Assembly (NCBI RefSeq): GCF_020782115.1
Contig: NZ_JAJGMW010000007.1
Coordinates: 1 to 64,000 of the forward strand
Length of the DNA stretch: 64,000 nucleotides
Source: Leeuwenhoekiella parthenopeia
GTDB lineage: Bacteria; Bacteroidota; Bacteroidia; Flavobacteriales; Flavobacteriaceae
Direction: 5' to 3'
Part shown: positions 45,601-56,706 of the stretch, piece after piece
Layout of the letters: every line of letters starts with the position of its first letter
Numbering within the stretch: position 1 is the stretch's first letter
The notes under the pieces: model-generated
Databases searched by the model: none
Told to the model about the DNA's origin: nothing
What the model saw: only the letters and a program-made list of their open reading frames with translations
Translations under genes and position numbers: made by a program

Positions 45601-45626
45601 ACTCTAATGAGTCCTTTATTTTGCAT
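42615..45626 (-). CDS. secDF: Fused protein translocase subunit SecDF
   Basis: This 1003-residue membrane protein joins SecD and SecF and uses proton motive force to help export through SecYEG. SecD features include the [12 protein letters not shown] segment, a large periplasmic part, and [28 protein letters not shown]. SecF features include [30 protein letters not shown] and a second set of six helices. A low-complexity acidic insert ([18 protein letters not shown]) lies in the first periplasmic loop. The fusion is normal in Bacteroidota. Confidence 0.96.
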   Translation of the reverse strand: [1003 protein letters not shown]

Positions 45627-45684
45627 TACTTATACTATTTATTGATTCTTCCCGAACATTTTTCGGGCGATTTTGTAAAACGTG

Positions 45685-45716
45685 CAAATATAGGGTTTCA
45701 AGGCAGAAATGCCAAT
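45685..45716 (-). promoter_or_regulatory. Promoter of secDF
   Basis: On the minus strand TATATTTG (45692-45685) is a perfect -7 box and TTG (45715-45713) lies 20 bases upstream. The leader includes a small CCCGA/TCGGG hairpin (45651-45667). Confidence 0.65.
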
Positions 45717-46164
45717 AAATATCTTTTTGATTTCTTTAACCTTTTAATTCACTGAAAAACAAGTGTTTATTCATTTTAAAAAAGAGCATTCAGGTGGTTT
45801 TAATATTCCTTCCGGGCTTCGTTCACATTATAAAAAGTATCACAGACAGCACGAAAATTGAATGAAAAATCCCCTTAAAAGGAATTCGGTTTTACCACTT
45901 AAAATAGGCGGTATCACTACCAGGATTAAGGGTTTTTTAAAAGCGTGGTAATTGATTTTCAGAAGTTAAACCCCGGCAAACTCCAAATCCTAAAACTTTA
46001 CTTTTTTGTCAACTTTTTAATGTTGACAAATTTTTAAAAAACTGATTTTAAGTTATTTACAATTTATTTTTGATAACTTTTAAAAACATAAGCTCACCTT
46101 GCCTTATAAAATTGTGTACCTTCACATCTCGAAATTCCAGCATTAAAATTCTAAAATATTACCT
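45717..46164. other. Long AT-rich intergenic region upstream of nrdJ
   Basis: No gene is seen in the roughly 540 bases between secDF and nrdJ. The clearest structure is a perfect 9-base inverted repeat, TTTGTCAAC (46005-46013) with GTTGACAAA (46022-46030), which could be an operator. I see none of the conserved cobalamin-riboswitch core, although the downstream enzyme needs B12. Only a weak promoter-like TACCTTCA appears, near 46117. Confidence 0.5.
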
Positions 46165-48720
46165 ATGCCTACACAAACTAAAGCACCTGTCTCTAAAACG
46201 TTTACGCAGGATGAAGCCTTCAAAGCTTCTCTAAACTATTTTAAAGGTGATGATCTTGCCGCTCGCGTCTGGGTCAATAAATACGCTCTTAAAGATTCTG
46301 AAGGCAACATTTACGAAAAAACACCGGACGATATGCACCGTCGTATCGCTAACGAAATTGCCCGTATAGAAAGCAGATATCCAAACCCATTAACGGAAGA
46401 AGAAGTTTTTGAACTCATAAAAGACTTTAAATACATTGTACCACAGGGAAGCCCCATGGCCGGGATAGGTAATCCCTTTCAGGTGGGTTCTTTATCCAAT
46501 TGCTTTGTAATAGGAAACAGTGGTGAATCTGACTCGTATGGCGGGATTATGAAAATTGACCAGGAGCAGGTACAACTTATGAAACGCCGTGGCGGTGTAG
46601 GCCACGACCTTTCTCACATCAGACCAAAAGGCTCTCCCGTTAAAAATTCGGCGCTTACCTCAACCGGACTCGTACCATTCATGGAGCGGTATTCAAACAG
46701 CACGCGCGAAGTCGCCCAGGACGGCCGCCGCGGTGCGTTGATGCTTTCGGTCTCTATAAACCATCCCGATGCCGAAGATTTTATAGATGCTAAAATGGAG
46801 CAGGGCAAAGTAACCGGAGCTAACGTTTCGGTGCGTATTGATGACGGCTTTATGCAGGCGGTAAAAGACAAAAACAACTACACCCAGAAGTATCCTATTT
46901 TCAGCCCCAATCCCATCAATCAAAAAGAAATTGAAGCCGAAAAGCTTTGGAAAAAAATAGTTCACAACGCGTGGAAATCTGCAGAACCCGGAATCTTATT
47001 CTGGGACACCATTGCCCGGGAGTCAGTGCCCGATTGCTATGCAGATTTAGGTTACAAAACCGTATCAACAAACCCTTGCGGTGAGATTCCGCTTTGCCCT
47101 TACGATTCATGCCGTCTGCTGGCGATCAACCTGTTCTCATACGTTGAAAATCCTTTTACAGACAAGGCCTCCTTCAACTTTGATCTTTTCAAAAAACACA
47201 TTGCCCACGCGCAGCGTATTATGGACGATATCATAGATCTGGAGCTGGAAAAAGTTGACGCCATCCTGGAAAAAATTGATGCCGATCCGGAAAACGAAGA
47301 AGTGAAGCAGGTAGAACGCAATCTTTGGTTAAACATCAAGAAAAAGGCTGAAGAAGGAAGACGTACCGGAATAGGTATTACTGCCGAAGGAGATATGCTG
47401 GCCGCATTAGGCATTAAGTACGGAAGTGAAAAAGGCATTGAGTTTTCTGTGGAAATTCACAAAACCATCGCGATTGAAGCCTATCGCGCTTCGGTTTACG
47501 CAGCTAAAGAACGTGGCGCCTTCCCTATTTTTGATTCGGAACGCGAAAAAGAGAATCCGTTTATCCTGCGCCTCAAAAATGCCGATGAGAAATTGTATTA
47601 CGATATGCTTGAGTATGGCCGTCGTAATATCGCCCTGTTAACTATTGCTCCAACAGGTACGACCAGTCTAATGACTCAGACCACTTCGGGTATTGAGCCG
47701 GTGTTTTTACCGGTTTACAAACGCCGTCGTAAAGTAAACCCAAATGATAAAGAAGCCCGGGTTGATTTTGTTGATGAAGTTGGCGACAGCTGGGAAGAAT
47801 ATGTAGTATTTCACCATCGCTTTAAAGAATGGATGCAGGCTAATGGTATCGCAACCGACAAAAATTACAGTCAGGAAGAGCTGAATACTATTGTAGCCAA
47901 ATCGCCTTACTTTGAAGCCACTTCAAATGATGTAGACTGGCTTAATAAAGTACGCATGCAGGGCGCCGTACAAAAATGGGTGGATCACAGCATCAGCGTG
48001 ACTATTAATCTGCCTAATGATGTAGATGAGGAGCTGGTAGGCAACCTTTATCTTGAAGCCTGGCAGGCCGGCTGCAAAGGAGTTACGGTTTATCGCGATG
48101 GTTCACGTTCTGGTGTACTAATCTCTAACGAAGAAAAGAAAGAGGAAGAAGAAAGCGATACGCTAACACCATTTCCTACGAAAAGACCACAGGTTTTGGA
48201 GGCAGACATCGTTCGTTTTCAAAACAACAAAGAGAAATGGATTGCCTTTATTGGTTTAATTGGCGGAAAACCTTACGAAATATTCACCGGTATTGCTGAT
48301 GATGAAGACGGAATTTTGATTCCGCGTTGGGTGGAAGAAGGGCTTATTATTAAAAACCGAAACGAAGACGGAAGCTCTCGCTACGATTTTCAGTACAAAA
48401 ACAAGAGAGGGTATAAAACCACGATCGAAGGCCTTTCGCATAAGTTTGACCCGGAATACTGGAACTACGCTAAATTGATCTCGACAACCCTACGCTATGG
48501 CATGCCGATAGAAAAAGCAGTCGAGTTGACCAATAGCCTGCAACTGGACAGTGCGTCTATCAACACCTGGAAAAATGGTGTGGCGCGTGCATTAAAGCGC
48601 TATGTTGCAGATGGTACCGAAGCCCGCAAGCAAAAATGCGACAATTGCAACTCCTCGCAATTAATCTATCAGGAAGGTTGCCTTACCTGTAAAGATTGCG
48701 GTTCTTCAAAATGTGGTTAA
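46165..48720 (+). CDS. nrdJ: Class II (adenosylcobalamin-dependent) ribonucleotide reductase
   Basis: This 851-residue enzyme makes deoxyribonucleotides using adenosylcobalamin, without oxygen. The active-site signature NPCGEIPL starts at residue 303, and GSLSNCFV and IAPTGTTSLM complete the catalytic core. The C-terminus is a cysteine-rich tail (about 825-851, CDNC, CLTCKDCGSSKCG) that serves as the redox shuttle and zinc ribbon. Length is typical of the NrdJ group in Bacteroidota. It is a single gene with a long upstream region and a strong terminator. Confidence 0.95.
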   Translation: MPTQTKAPVSKTFTQDEAFKASLNYFKGDDLAARVWVNKYALKDSEGNIYEKTPDDMHRRIANEIARIESRYPNPLTEEEVFELIKDFKYIVPQGSPMAGIGNPFQVGSLSNCFVIGNSGESDSYGGIMKIDQEQVQLMKRRGGVGHDLSHIRPKGSPVKNSALTSTGLVPFMERYSNSTREVAQDGRRGALMLSVSINHPDAEDFIDAKMEQGKVTGANVSVRIDDGFMQAVKDKNNYTQKYPIFSPNPINQKEIEAEKLWKKIVHNAWKSAEPGILFWDTIARESVPDCYADLGYKTVSTNPCGEIPLCPYDSCRLLAINLFSYVENPFTDKASFNFDLFKKHIAHAQRIMDDIIDLELEKVDAILEKIDADPENEEVKQVERNLWLNIKKKAEEGRRTGIGITAEGDMLAALGIKYGSEKGIEFSVEIHKTIAIEAYRASVYAAKERGAFPIFDSEREKENPFILRLKNADEKLYYDMLEYGRRNIALLTIAPTGTTSLMTQTTSGIEPVFLPVYKRRRKVNPNDKEARVDFVDEVGDSWEEYVVFHHRFKEWMQANGIATDKNYSQEELNTIVAKSPYFEATSNDVDWLNKVRMQGAVQKWVDHSISVTINLPNDVDEELVGNLYLEAWQAGCKGVTVYRDGSRSGVLISNEEKKEEEESDTLTPFPTKRPQVLEADIVRFQNNKEKWIAFIGLIGGKPYEIFTGIADDEDGILIPRWVEEGLIIKNRNEDGSSRYDFQYKNKRGYKTTIEGLSHKFDPEYWNYAKLISTTLRYGMPIEKAVELTNSLQLDSASINTWKNGVARALKRYVADGTEARKQKCDNCNSSQLIYQEGCLTCKDCGSSKCG

Positions 48721-48738
48721 TCACAAGTATATAAGAAC

Positions 48739-48768
48739 AAAAGAGCCGCTCGATGAGCGGCTCTTTTT
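48739..48768. terminator. Bidirectional terminator between nrdJ and mdh
   Basis: AAAAGAGCCGCTC (48739-48751) pairs with GAGCGGCTCTTTT (48755-48767) around a 3-base loop. Confidence 0.87.
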
Positions 48769-48790
48769 ATTTTAAGCTAGGAGAAATTGA

Positions 48791-49717
48791 TTACAACTCA
48801 AGCAATCCGTTAGTTTTACGCACTGCATCAGCACTCTCCTTAAGTTTTTCTTTTTCAGCATCTGTTAAATCAACAGGCACGATACGCTCAATACCGTCTT
48901 TACCTAAAATAACAGGTACACCTATGCAGATATCATCAAGATCATACTCCCCTTCCAGCAAAGCTGAACATGGAAACATTTTCTTTTGGTCACAAGCAAT
49001 AGCCTGCACTAAACCGGATACCGCAGCTCCCGGAGCATACCAGGCCGAAGTTCCTAAAAGCTTAGTAAGGGTCGCTCCACCTACTTTAGTGTCCTCCATC
49101 ACCTGATCCAAACGCTCTTCAGATAAAAATGCAGAAGCAGGTACGCTGTTACGGGTTGCTAAACGGGTAAGCGGGATCATACCGGTATCACTGTGACCAC
49201 CTATTACCATCCCGTCTACATCAGAAATAGGGCATTCTAAAGCCTCTGCCAGACGGTATTTAAAGCGGGCGCTATCAAGAGCACCGCCCATTCCTATGAT
49301 TTTATTTTTTGGCAAACCTGTGGTTTTGTGTACCAGATAGGTCATGGTATCCATAGGATTACTTACCACAATGATTGTTACATCAGGAGAATGCTTGATC
49401 AGGTTACCGGCTACATCTTTCACGATTCCGGCATTGATACCTATCAATTCTTCTCTGGTCATACCCGGTTTACGTGGAATACCACTGGTAATCACCGCGA
49501 TGTCGCTACCTGCAGTTTTTGAATAATCGCCGGTAGTCCCTGTGATTCGGGTATCAAAACCGTTCAGTGAAGCGGTTTGCATCAGGTCCATTGCTTTTCC
49601 TTCTGCAAATCCTTCTTTAATATCAACTAAAACAACATCTGAAGCAAAATTTTTCATTGCGATATATTCGGCACAACTTGCACCTACTGCTCCTGCTCCT
49701 ACTACGGTAACTTTCAT
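48791..49717 (-). CDS. mdh: Malate dehydrogenase
   Basis: This 308-residue NAD-dependent enzyme of the citric acid cycle has the nucleotide-binding GAGAVGASCAEYIA, the catalytic region VVSNPMDTMTYL and GMGGALDSARFKYRLAE, and the active-site histidine in GGHSDTGMIPL. It is of the lactate-dehydrogenase-like type usual in Bacteroidota. The start is clear (MKVTVVGAG). Confidence 0.96.
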   Translation of the reverse strand: MKVTVVGAGAVGASCAEYIAMKNFASDVVLVDIKEGFAEGKAMDLMQTASLNGFDTRITGTTGDYSKTAGSDIAVITSGIPRKPGMTREELIGINAGIVKDVAGNLIKHSPDVTIIVVSNPMDTMTYLVHKTTGLPKNKIIGMGGALDSARFKYRLAEALECPISDVDGMVIGGHSDTGMIPLTRLATRNSVPASAFLSEERLDQVMEDTKVGGATLTKLLGTSAWYAPGAAVSGLVQAIACDQKKMFPCSALLEGEYDLDDICIGVPVILGKDGIERIVPVDLTDAEKEKLKESADAVRKTNGLLEL

Positions 49718-49784
49718 GGGTATGTATTTTTTAAATTAATTAGTATATGAAACACAATACCTTATGCGGTATCGTTTGCGGACG

Positions 49785-49792
49785 CAAAAATA
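49785..49792 (-). promoter_or_regulatory. -7 promoter box for mdh
   Basis: On the minus strand TATTTTTG matches TAnnTTTG, about 68 bases before the mdh start. A small ATACC/GGTAT hairpin lies between box and start. No good -33 element was found. Confidence 0.4.
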
Positions 49793-49882
49793 CGACTTCG
49801 TTTAATCTTTAGAGACTTATAAAGTTAAAAAATGAGGTAATCCTTAGCGGTAAGAGAAATACAAACCTTCAGCTTTTGACAT

Positions 49883-49920
49883 AAAAAAACCGCTTTCAGC
49901 CTGGGTTTTGCTGAAAGCGG
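49883..49920 (-). terminator. Terminator of the DUF6588 gene
   Basis: CCGCTTTCAGC (49890-49900) pairs with GCTGAAAGCGG (49910-49920). A T run follows on the minus strand. Confidence 0.85.
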
Positions 49921-49944
49921 CTTATATTCCTAAAAAAAGTATCG

Positions 49945-50949
49945 CTATCTGAAACTAAATGCAATACCGGCTGTTAAATTACTGTATTCCTGCACGGTGT
50001 AATCTGCAAAGATTTTGAAGAAGGCCAGATTTAAACGGGCTCCTAATGAAGCACGCACGCTTGAAGGGTTATAAGACAATGCAATGGGATCAACCACTTC
50101 TCCAGGCTGACCATTATCGTATTCAAACTTATAAGTTCCCAAAACATTGATTTCAGATTTACCCCCTGTATATCCCAAACCGCCGTAAACCGTGACAAAT
50201 GGAAAATCAAGCGAAGCAACACCCTGCACGGTATAGGAATTCAGTTTGAACTCTGCAGCCTGATTGCTTCCTTCTAAATCAGAATTTGCCTGAATATCGT
50301 AGTCAACATTCATATTGGTAAAAGCACCTAAAACAGAAATATTTAAAGGCAATTTGTCTAAAGGACCAAAGTATTGCATAATGTCGTGTTTAAAACCGGC
50401 TCCAAAAAGCTTCCCTTTCACATCATCACTACCCACTTCGGGCACAAAACGCACCATTAAATCTGTCCCTTTAAAAACACCCAGACTCGCCTGAATTGCA
50501 GGTGCGGGCACAGCGTTAAGGGGCAAGTCATCCTTTACACCTTCGGGCATGGTAAAACTCACCTCATCTCCATCCTGTGTGCGAAATTCAAGATCTACAG
50601 GCACACCACTACCCGCAACTGTAGGCGTAATGTCTCCGCTCTTGTTGATCAACTCATTTTGAAAATTAAGACTGCTTATTGCAAACATCTCTTTCTCAGA
50701 AGGAACAATTGCTCCGTTAAAGCCAATAGTAATATCAAAACCCCATTGCTTATGCGTTTTTGCCGTATGATACCAGCCGCCAGACATGCTGTAGACCAGA
50801 CCTTCCATCGCCGGTGCGATATAAGCGCCCATCAGCGTATTAGCATCTGCTGTTCCGGCTTTTACAATGGCTTCAAAGCCATCATCTTCCTGTGCAAAAA
50901 GGCCTGTTGAGCCCAAAGCCAATAATCCAAATAGTAGTGTTTTTTTCAT
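49945..50949 (-). CDS. DUF6588-type outer-membrane beta-barrel protein
   Basis: This 334-residue exported protein has a signal peptide (about 1-20, ending LFAQ), and its mature part begins EDDGFEAIVKAGTADANTLMGAYIAP, the pattern I associate with DUF6588. Later strands (YGGLGYTGGKSEINVLG, RLNLAFFKIFADYTVQEY) and a final AGIAFSFR fit a small barrel. Function is unknown. It sits alone between gyrB and mdh with its own promoter and terminator. Confidence 0.78.
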   Translation of the reverse strand: MKKTLLFGLLALGSTGLFAQEDDGFEAIVKAGTADANTLMGAYIAPAMEGLVYSMSGGWYHTAKTHKQWGFDITIGFNGAIVPSEKEMFAISSLNFQNELINKSGDITPTVAGSGVPVDLEFRTQDGDEVSFTMPEGVKDDLPLNAVPAPAIQASLGVFKGTDLMVRFVPEVGSDDVKGKLFGAGFKHDIMQYFGPLDKLPLNISVLGAFTNMNVDYDIQANSDLEGSNQAAEFKLNSYTVQGVASLDFPFVTVYGGLGYTGGKSEINVLGTYKFEYDNGQPGEVVDPIALSYNPSSVRASLGARLNLAFFKIFADYTVQEYSNLTAGIAFSFR

Positions 50950-51002
50950 TCTCTGATTGATTTGGTTAAGTAAGATTGAATTTAAAATTCGTTATACGCC
51001 GT

Positions 51003-51032
51003 CAAAAATAACAAAACCGCTTAAAGACCAAA
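51003..51032 (-). promoter_or_regulatory. Promoter of the DUF6588 gene
   Basis: On the minus strand TATTTTTG (51010-51003) and TTTG (51032-51029) are 18 bases apart, matching the Bacteroidota pattern. The gene starts about 54 bases downstream. Confidence 0.55.
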
Positions 51033-51043
51033 GGCTTAAAAAT

Positions 51044-51074
51044 AAAAAAGCCCGACTTTTTCAAGACGGGCTTT
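51044..51074 (-). terminator. Terminator of gyrB
   Basis: AAAGCCCG and CGGGCTTT form a stem, extended with one mismatch by CTT/AAG. A T run follows on the minus strand just after gyrB. Confidence 0.75.
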
Positions 51075-51093
51075 CCAAATTATTTAAAAGATG

Positions 51094-53289
<2,196 letters not shown>

Positions 53290-53322
53290 AAAAAAAGCGT
53301 TTTCAGTTACCCGAAAACGCTT
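53290..53322 (-). terminator. Terminator of asnB
   Basis: AAGCGTTTTC (53295-53304) pairs with GAAAACGCTT (53313-53322). A T run follows on the minus strand. Confidence 0.8.
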
Positions 53323-53351
53323 CTTAATTGGCTGGTAGTTTATGAAATCTG

Positions 53352-55037
53352 TTAGGCCAACTCTTTCTTTTTACCATAGGCATCACTATGCACGTTTGCA
53401 ACTGCACGACCAGATGGGTCGTTCATGTTTTTAAACGCCTCGTCCCACTCTAAGGCAATCTTGGTACTACAAGCCACTGAAGCTTCCTGAGGCACACTCC
53501 ATGCTGCCGCATCACTTGGGAAGTGTTCTGCAAAAATGCTGCGGTAATAGTATTCCTCTTTGTTTGTTGGGGTTTGTATCGGGAACTTGTATTTCGCGTT
53601 AGCAAGCTGCTCATCGCTTATTTTTTCGTTCACCATTTCTTTTAAGGTATCAATCCAGCTGTAACCTACGCCATCTGAAAATTGTTCTTTCTGTCTCCAG
53701 GCTACACTTTCAGGTAGATACGATTCAAAGGCTTTACGCAACACCCATTTTTCCATACGCTCCCCGTTGATCATTTTATCCTGAGGGTTGATGTTCATCG
53801 CGACATCCATAAATTCTTTATCCAGGAATGGAACACGACCTTCTATACCCCATGCTGCCAGCGATTTGTTTGCACGCAGGCAGTCATACATATGCAGTTT
53901 GCTTAATTTACGCACGGTTTCCTCATGAAATTCCTGAGCGTTTGGTGCTTTGTGGAAATAAAGATATCCTCCAAAAACCTCATCTGCACCTTCACCCGAA
54001 AGTACCATTTTCACACCCATAGACTTGATGACACGGGCCATAAGGTACATTGGGGTTGAAGCACGAATCGTTGTGATATCGTAAGTCTCCAGGTTATAAA
54101 TCACATCTCTGATGGCATCAAGACCTTCCTGGATGGTAAATTTAATCTCGTGGTGTACAGTGCCTATATGATCGGCTACTTTTTGAGCTGCAGCAAGATC
54201 TGGAGATCCCTCAAGACCTACAGAAAACGAGTGCAGACGTGGCCACCAGGCTCCATCCTGATCGTCGCTTTCAATATGCTTTTCTGCGTATTTTTTAGCA
54301 ACCGCAGAAGTGATTGAAGAGTCTAGCCCGCCCGAAAGCAATACGCCATAAGGCACGTCAGACATCAACTGGCGGTGAACTGCTGCCTCAAGGGCGTCTC
54401 TTAATTTTTCGATGCTGGTTTCGTTTTCCTTAACGGCATCGTACTCCATCCAGTCGCGCTTGTACCATTGTTTAAGCTCGCCGTCACTGCTGTGCAGGTA
54501 ATGACCCGGAGGAAATAATTGAATTTTTGTACAGGTACCTTCCAAAGCTTTCAGTTCTGAAGCTACATAAAAAGTACCGTGCTGATCCCAGCCCATATAA
54601 AGCGGGATAATCCCCATATGATCACGGGCTACAAAGTACTCGTCTTTAGCAGCATCGTATAATGAAAAAGCAAAGATTCCGTTTAACTTATCTAAAAACG
54701 CCGGACCTTCCTCCTGATACAAAGCTAAAATCACTTCACAGTCAGACTGCGTCTGAAAATCGTATTGCTTTTTAAGTTGTTTGCGTAATTCTTTATGATT
54801 ATAGATCTCACCATTGGCGGCAAGAATAAGTTTTCCGTCAGGGCTTAACAAGGGTTGTTTTCCAGAAGCCGGGTCAACGATTGATAAACGCTCGTGAGCT
54901 AAGATGGCTTTCTCGTCGCTATACACTCCATTCCAATCCGGACCACGATGACGTATTTTTTTTGACATTTCTAAAAGCTGCGGTCTTAAAACTTCAGCAG
55001 GCTGTTTCAATTCATAGGCACATACGATCCCACACAT
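53352..55037 (-). CDS. asnB: Asparagine synthase B (glutamine-hydrolysing)
   Basis: This enzyme makes asparagine from aspartate, ATP and glutamine. I chose the ATG at 55037 because the mature protein must expose Cys2 (MCGIVCAYE) as the glutaminase nucleophile; ten more upstream codons would bury it. The protein is 561 residues. The synthetase domain has the ATP loop VLLSGGLDSS and later KMVLSGEGADEVFGGYLYF and CLRANKSLAAWGIEGRVPFLD. It is a single gene on the minus strand. Confidence 0.96.
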   Translation of the reverse strand: MCGIVCAYELKQPAEVLRPQLLEMSKKIRHRGPDWNGVYSDEKAILAHERLSIVDPASGKQPLLSPDGKLILAANGEIYNHKELRKQLKKQYDFQTQSDCEVILALYQEEGPAFLDKLNGIFAFSLYDAAKDEYFVARDHMGIIPLYMGWDQHGTFYVASELKALEGTCTKIQLFPPGHYLHSSDGELKQWYKRDWMEYDAVKENETSIEKLRDALEAAVHRQLMSDVPYGVLLSGGLDSSITSAVAKKYAEKHIESDDQDGAWWPRLHSFSVGLEGSPDLAAAQKVADHIGTVHHEIKFTIQEGLDAIRDVIYNLETYDITTIRASTPMYLMARVIKSMGVKMVLSGEGADEVFGGYLYFHKAPNAQEFHEETVRKLSKLHMYDCLRANKSLAAWGIEGRVPFLDKEFMDVAMNINPQDKMINGERMEKWVLRKAFESYLPESVAWRQKEQFSDGVGYSWIDTLKEMVNEKISDEQLANAKYKFPIQTPTNKEEYYYRSIFAEHFPSDAAAWSVPQEASVACSTKIALEWDEAFKNMNDPSGRAVANVHSDAYGKKKELA

Positions 55038-55239
55038 AATTGTAATTGTTTTAATTTGATGGCTCAAAGATGCTATTTACATATTAACTCACAAACAAAA
55101 AAGCGATATATGATTACAATTGACAACTTTTTTTAGTTTATTTAGGTAAATCTGGAACAAAAACAAGCACTCTTCCTGTTTTTAAATTACAAATAGGATT
55201 TTAAGACCCTATTAACTAAAGAAAAGTCAGTCCACATTG

Positions 55240-55247
55240 TACATTTG
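55240..55247 (+). promoter_or_regulatory. -7 promoter box for the DUF2911 gene
   Basis: TACATTTG matches TAnnTTTG, 36 bases before the start codon. No clear -33 element was seen. Confidence 0.45.
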
Positions 55248-55283
55248 CACGAAAGTTGACATCCACTTCATAAACATTATCTA

Positions 55284-55826
55284 ATGAACAATATAGTAAA
55301 GACCATAGCAATTGCATTTCTGCTTTTAAGCATAGATGTTCAGGCACAAAAATTCACAGATCCCGATAAAAGTCCGTTAGACATTGCGATGTACCGCGGT
55401 CAGGATAAAGCTCCACGAGTACGTGTAATTTATAGCCGTCCTCAGAAAAAAGGCCGGGAAATTTTTGGTAAACTGGAGAAATACGGTGAAGTATGGCGCA
55501 CCGGAGCTAATGAGTCTACCGAAATTAAATTCTACCGCGATATGATGGTTGGCGACTCGGTGGTACCTGCAGGCACTTACACGTTGTTTACCATTCCGGG
55601 CAAAAAGGAATGGACTGTAATCCTGAATAAAGATCTGGATACCTGGGGAGCTTACGGCTACAAGAAAGAGCGCGATTTGTTGCGCTTTACTACTCCTGCA
55701 CGTAAGACTGCCGCACCTATTGAATCGTTTTCCATTTCCTTTCAACCCACCGAAGCCGGTTCTGATATGTTTTTAGGCTGGGACGATACGTATATCCAGG
55801 TTCCGTTTGAGGAAGTTGAGGAATAG
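55284..55826 (+). CDS. DUF2911 exported protein
   Basis: This 180-residue protein has a signal peptide (about 1-21, ending VQAQ) and the DUF2911 core, with RVIYSRPQKKGREIFGKLEKYGEVWRTG, ANESTEIKFYRD and PAGTYTLFTIPG. The family is common in Bacteroidota and its function is unproven. It ends 95 bases before the end of queE, with a hairpin between them. Confidence 0.93.
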   Translation: MNNIVKTIAIAFLLLSIDVQAQKFTDPDKSPLDIAMYRGQDKAPRVRVIYSRPQKKGREIFGKLEKYGEVWRTGANESTEIKFYRDMMVGDSVVPAGTYTLFTIPGKKEWTVILNKDLDTWGAYGYKKERDLLRFTTPARKTAAPIESFSISFQPTEAGSDMFLGWDDTYIQVPFEEVEE

Positions 55827-55858
55827 TCTCTTAATAAGAATTAAAACTAATTATATGA

Positions 55859-55887
55859 AAAAGCCCCTTCCAAAAGAAGGGGCTTTT
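55859..55887. terminator. Bidirectional terminator between DUF2911 gene and queE
   Basis: AAAAGCCCCTTC (55859-55870) pairs with GAAGGGGCTTTT (55876-55887) around a 5-base loop, with T runs on both strands. Confidence 0.85.
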
Positions 55888-55920
55888 CTATGCTTTATAC
55901 GTTCAGATTGAAAGCAGCAA

Positions 55921-56553
55921 TTAGGGAATATTGAGGTACTTGTGCGTTTGCAGACTTATTTTCCATTTAGGATTTGCCATCACATAATCTACGATAAGCG
56001 GAGTCATCTTTTCACGAACGCTCCATTCCGGCTGTAAATACAATTCGCAAGCCTCATTAACCTTAGCTGCGTGTTCTTCGGCGAAATCAAAATCAGACTT
56101 GTTGTAGATGATTACTTTCAGTTCGTTTGCCTCCTTATAAATGCGGGGCTTTGGCAGCATTCGTTTTTTAGGCGAAAGACAAATCCAATCCCAGGTTCCG
56201 GTAAGCTCATAGGCTCCTGAAGTTTCAATATGCACCTGCATCCCTTCGGCTTTAAGCAAACCTGTAAGGTGCTCCATATCCCACATCAAAGGTTCCCCCC
56301 CTGTTACTACGATGGTTTTGCTGTATTTTTTGGCATTGGCAACAATAGCAGCAGCTTCGGTAGGCGGGTGTATGGCCGCGTCCCAGCTTTCTTTCACATC
56401 ACACCAATGGCAGCCCACGTCGCAGCCTCCCACACGTATAAAATAGGCGGCGGTACCGGTATGATGACCTTCGCCCTGAATGGTGTAAAACTCCTCCATC
56501 AACGGGAGTAATTCTCCCAGCTCTACTCTGCTTGCTGTTGCCTCTTTTGTCAT
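55921..56553 (-). CDS. queE: 7-carboxy-7-deazaguanine synthase
   Basis: This radical-SAM enzyme makes the deazaguanine ring for queuosine. I chose the ATG at 56553 (210 residues), giving MTKEATASRVELGELLPLME; a start 12 codons earlier adds a non-conserved tail. The 4Fe-4S cluster ligands are Cys44, Cys48 and Cys51 in CDVGCHWC. The segments FYTIQGEG and VVTGGEPLMW are diagnostic. No other queuosine genes are adjacent. Confidence 0.94.
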   Translation of the reverse strand: MTKEATASRVELGELLPLMEEFYTIQGEGHHTGTAAYFIRVGGCDVGCHWCDVKESWDAAIHPPTEAAAIVANAKKYSKTIVVTGGEPLMWDMEHLTGLLKAEGMQVHIETSGAYELTGTWDWICLSPKKRMLPKPRIYKEANELKVIIYNKSDFDFAEEHAAKVNEACELYLQPEWSVREKMTPLIVDYVMANPKWKISLQTHKYLNIP

Positions 56554-56706
56554 AGGGCGCAAAGATACACCGCCTGAAATGCATGCCAAAGCGAAGTGTA
56601 TTTTATTTGACTAAAACCCCTAATCGCAGAACGCTAAACCGAGGTAATTTTCCCCGCCCGCTTGTAATACCAATCTTATCCTTATTTTTAAACCAAAATC
56701 TAAGCG

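Noticed and set aside
45872-45951. Interleaved 7-base pairs upstream of nrdJ that could form a pseudoknot
   Set aside because: Seven-base matches are expected several times by chance in about 540 AT-rich bases. Without covariation this is not evidence of a structured RNA.
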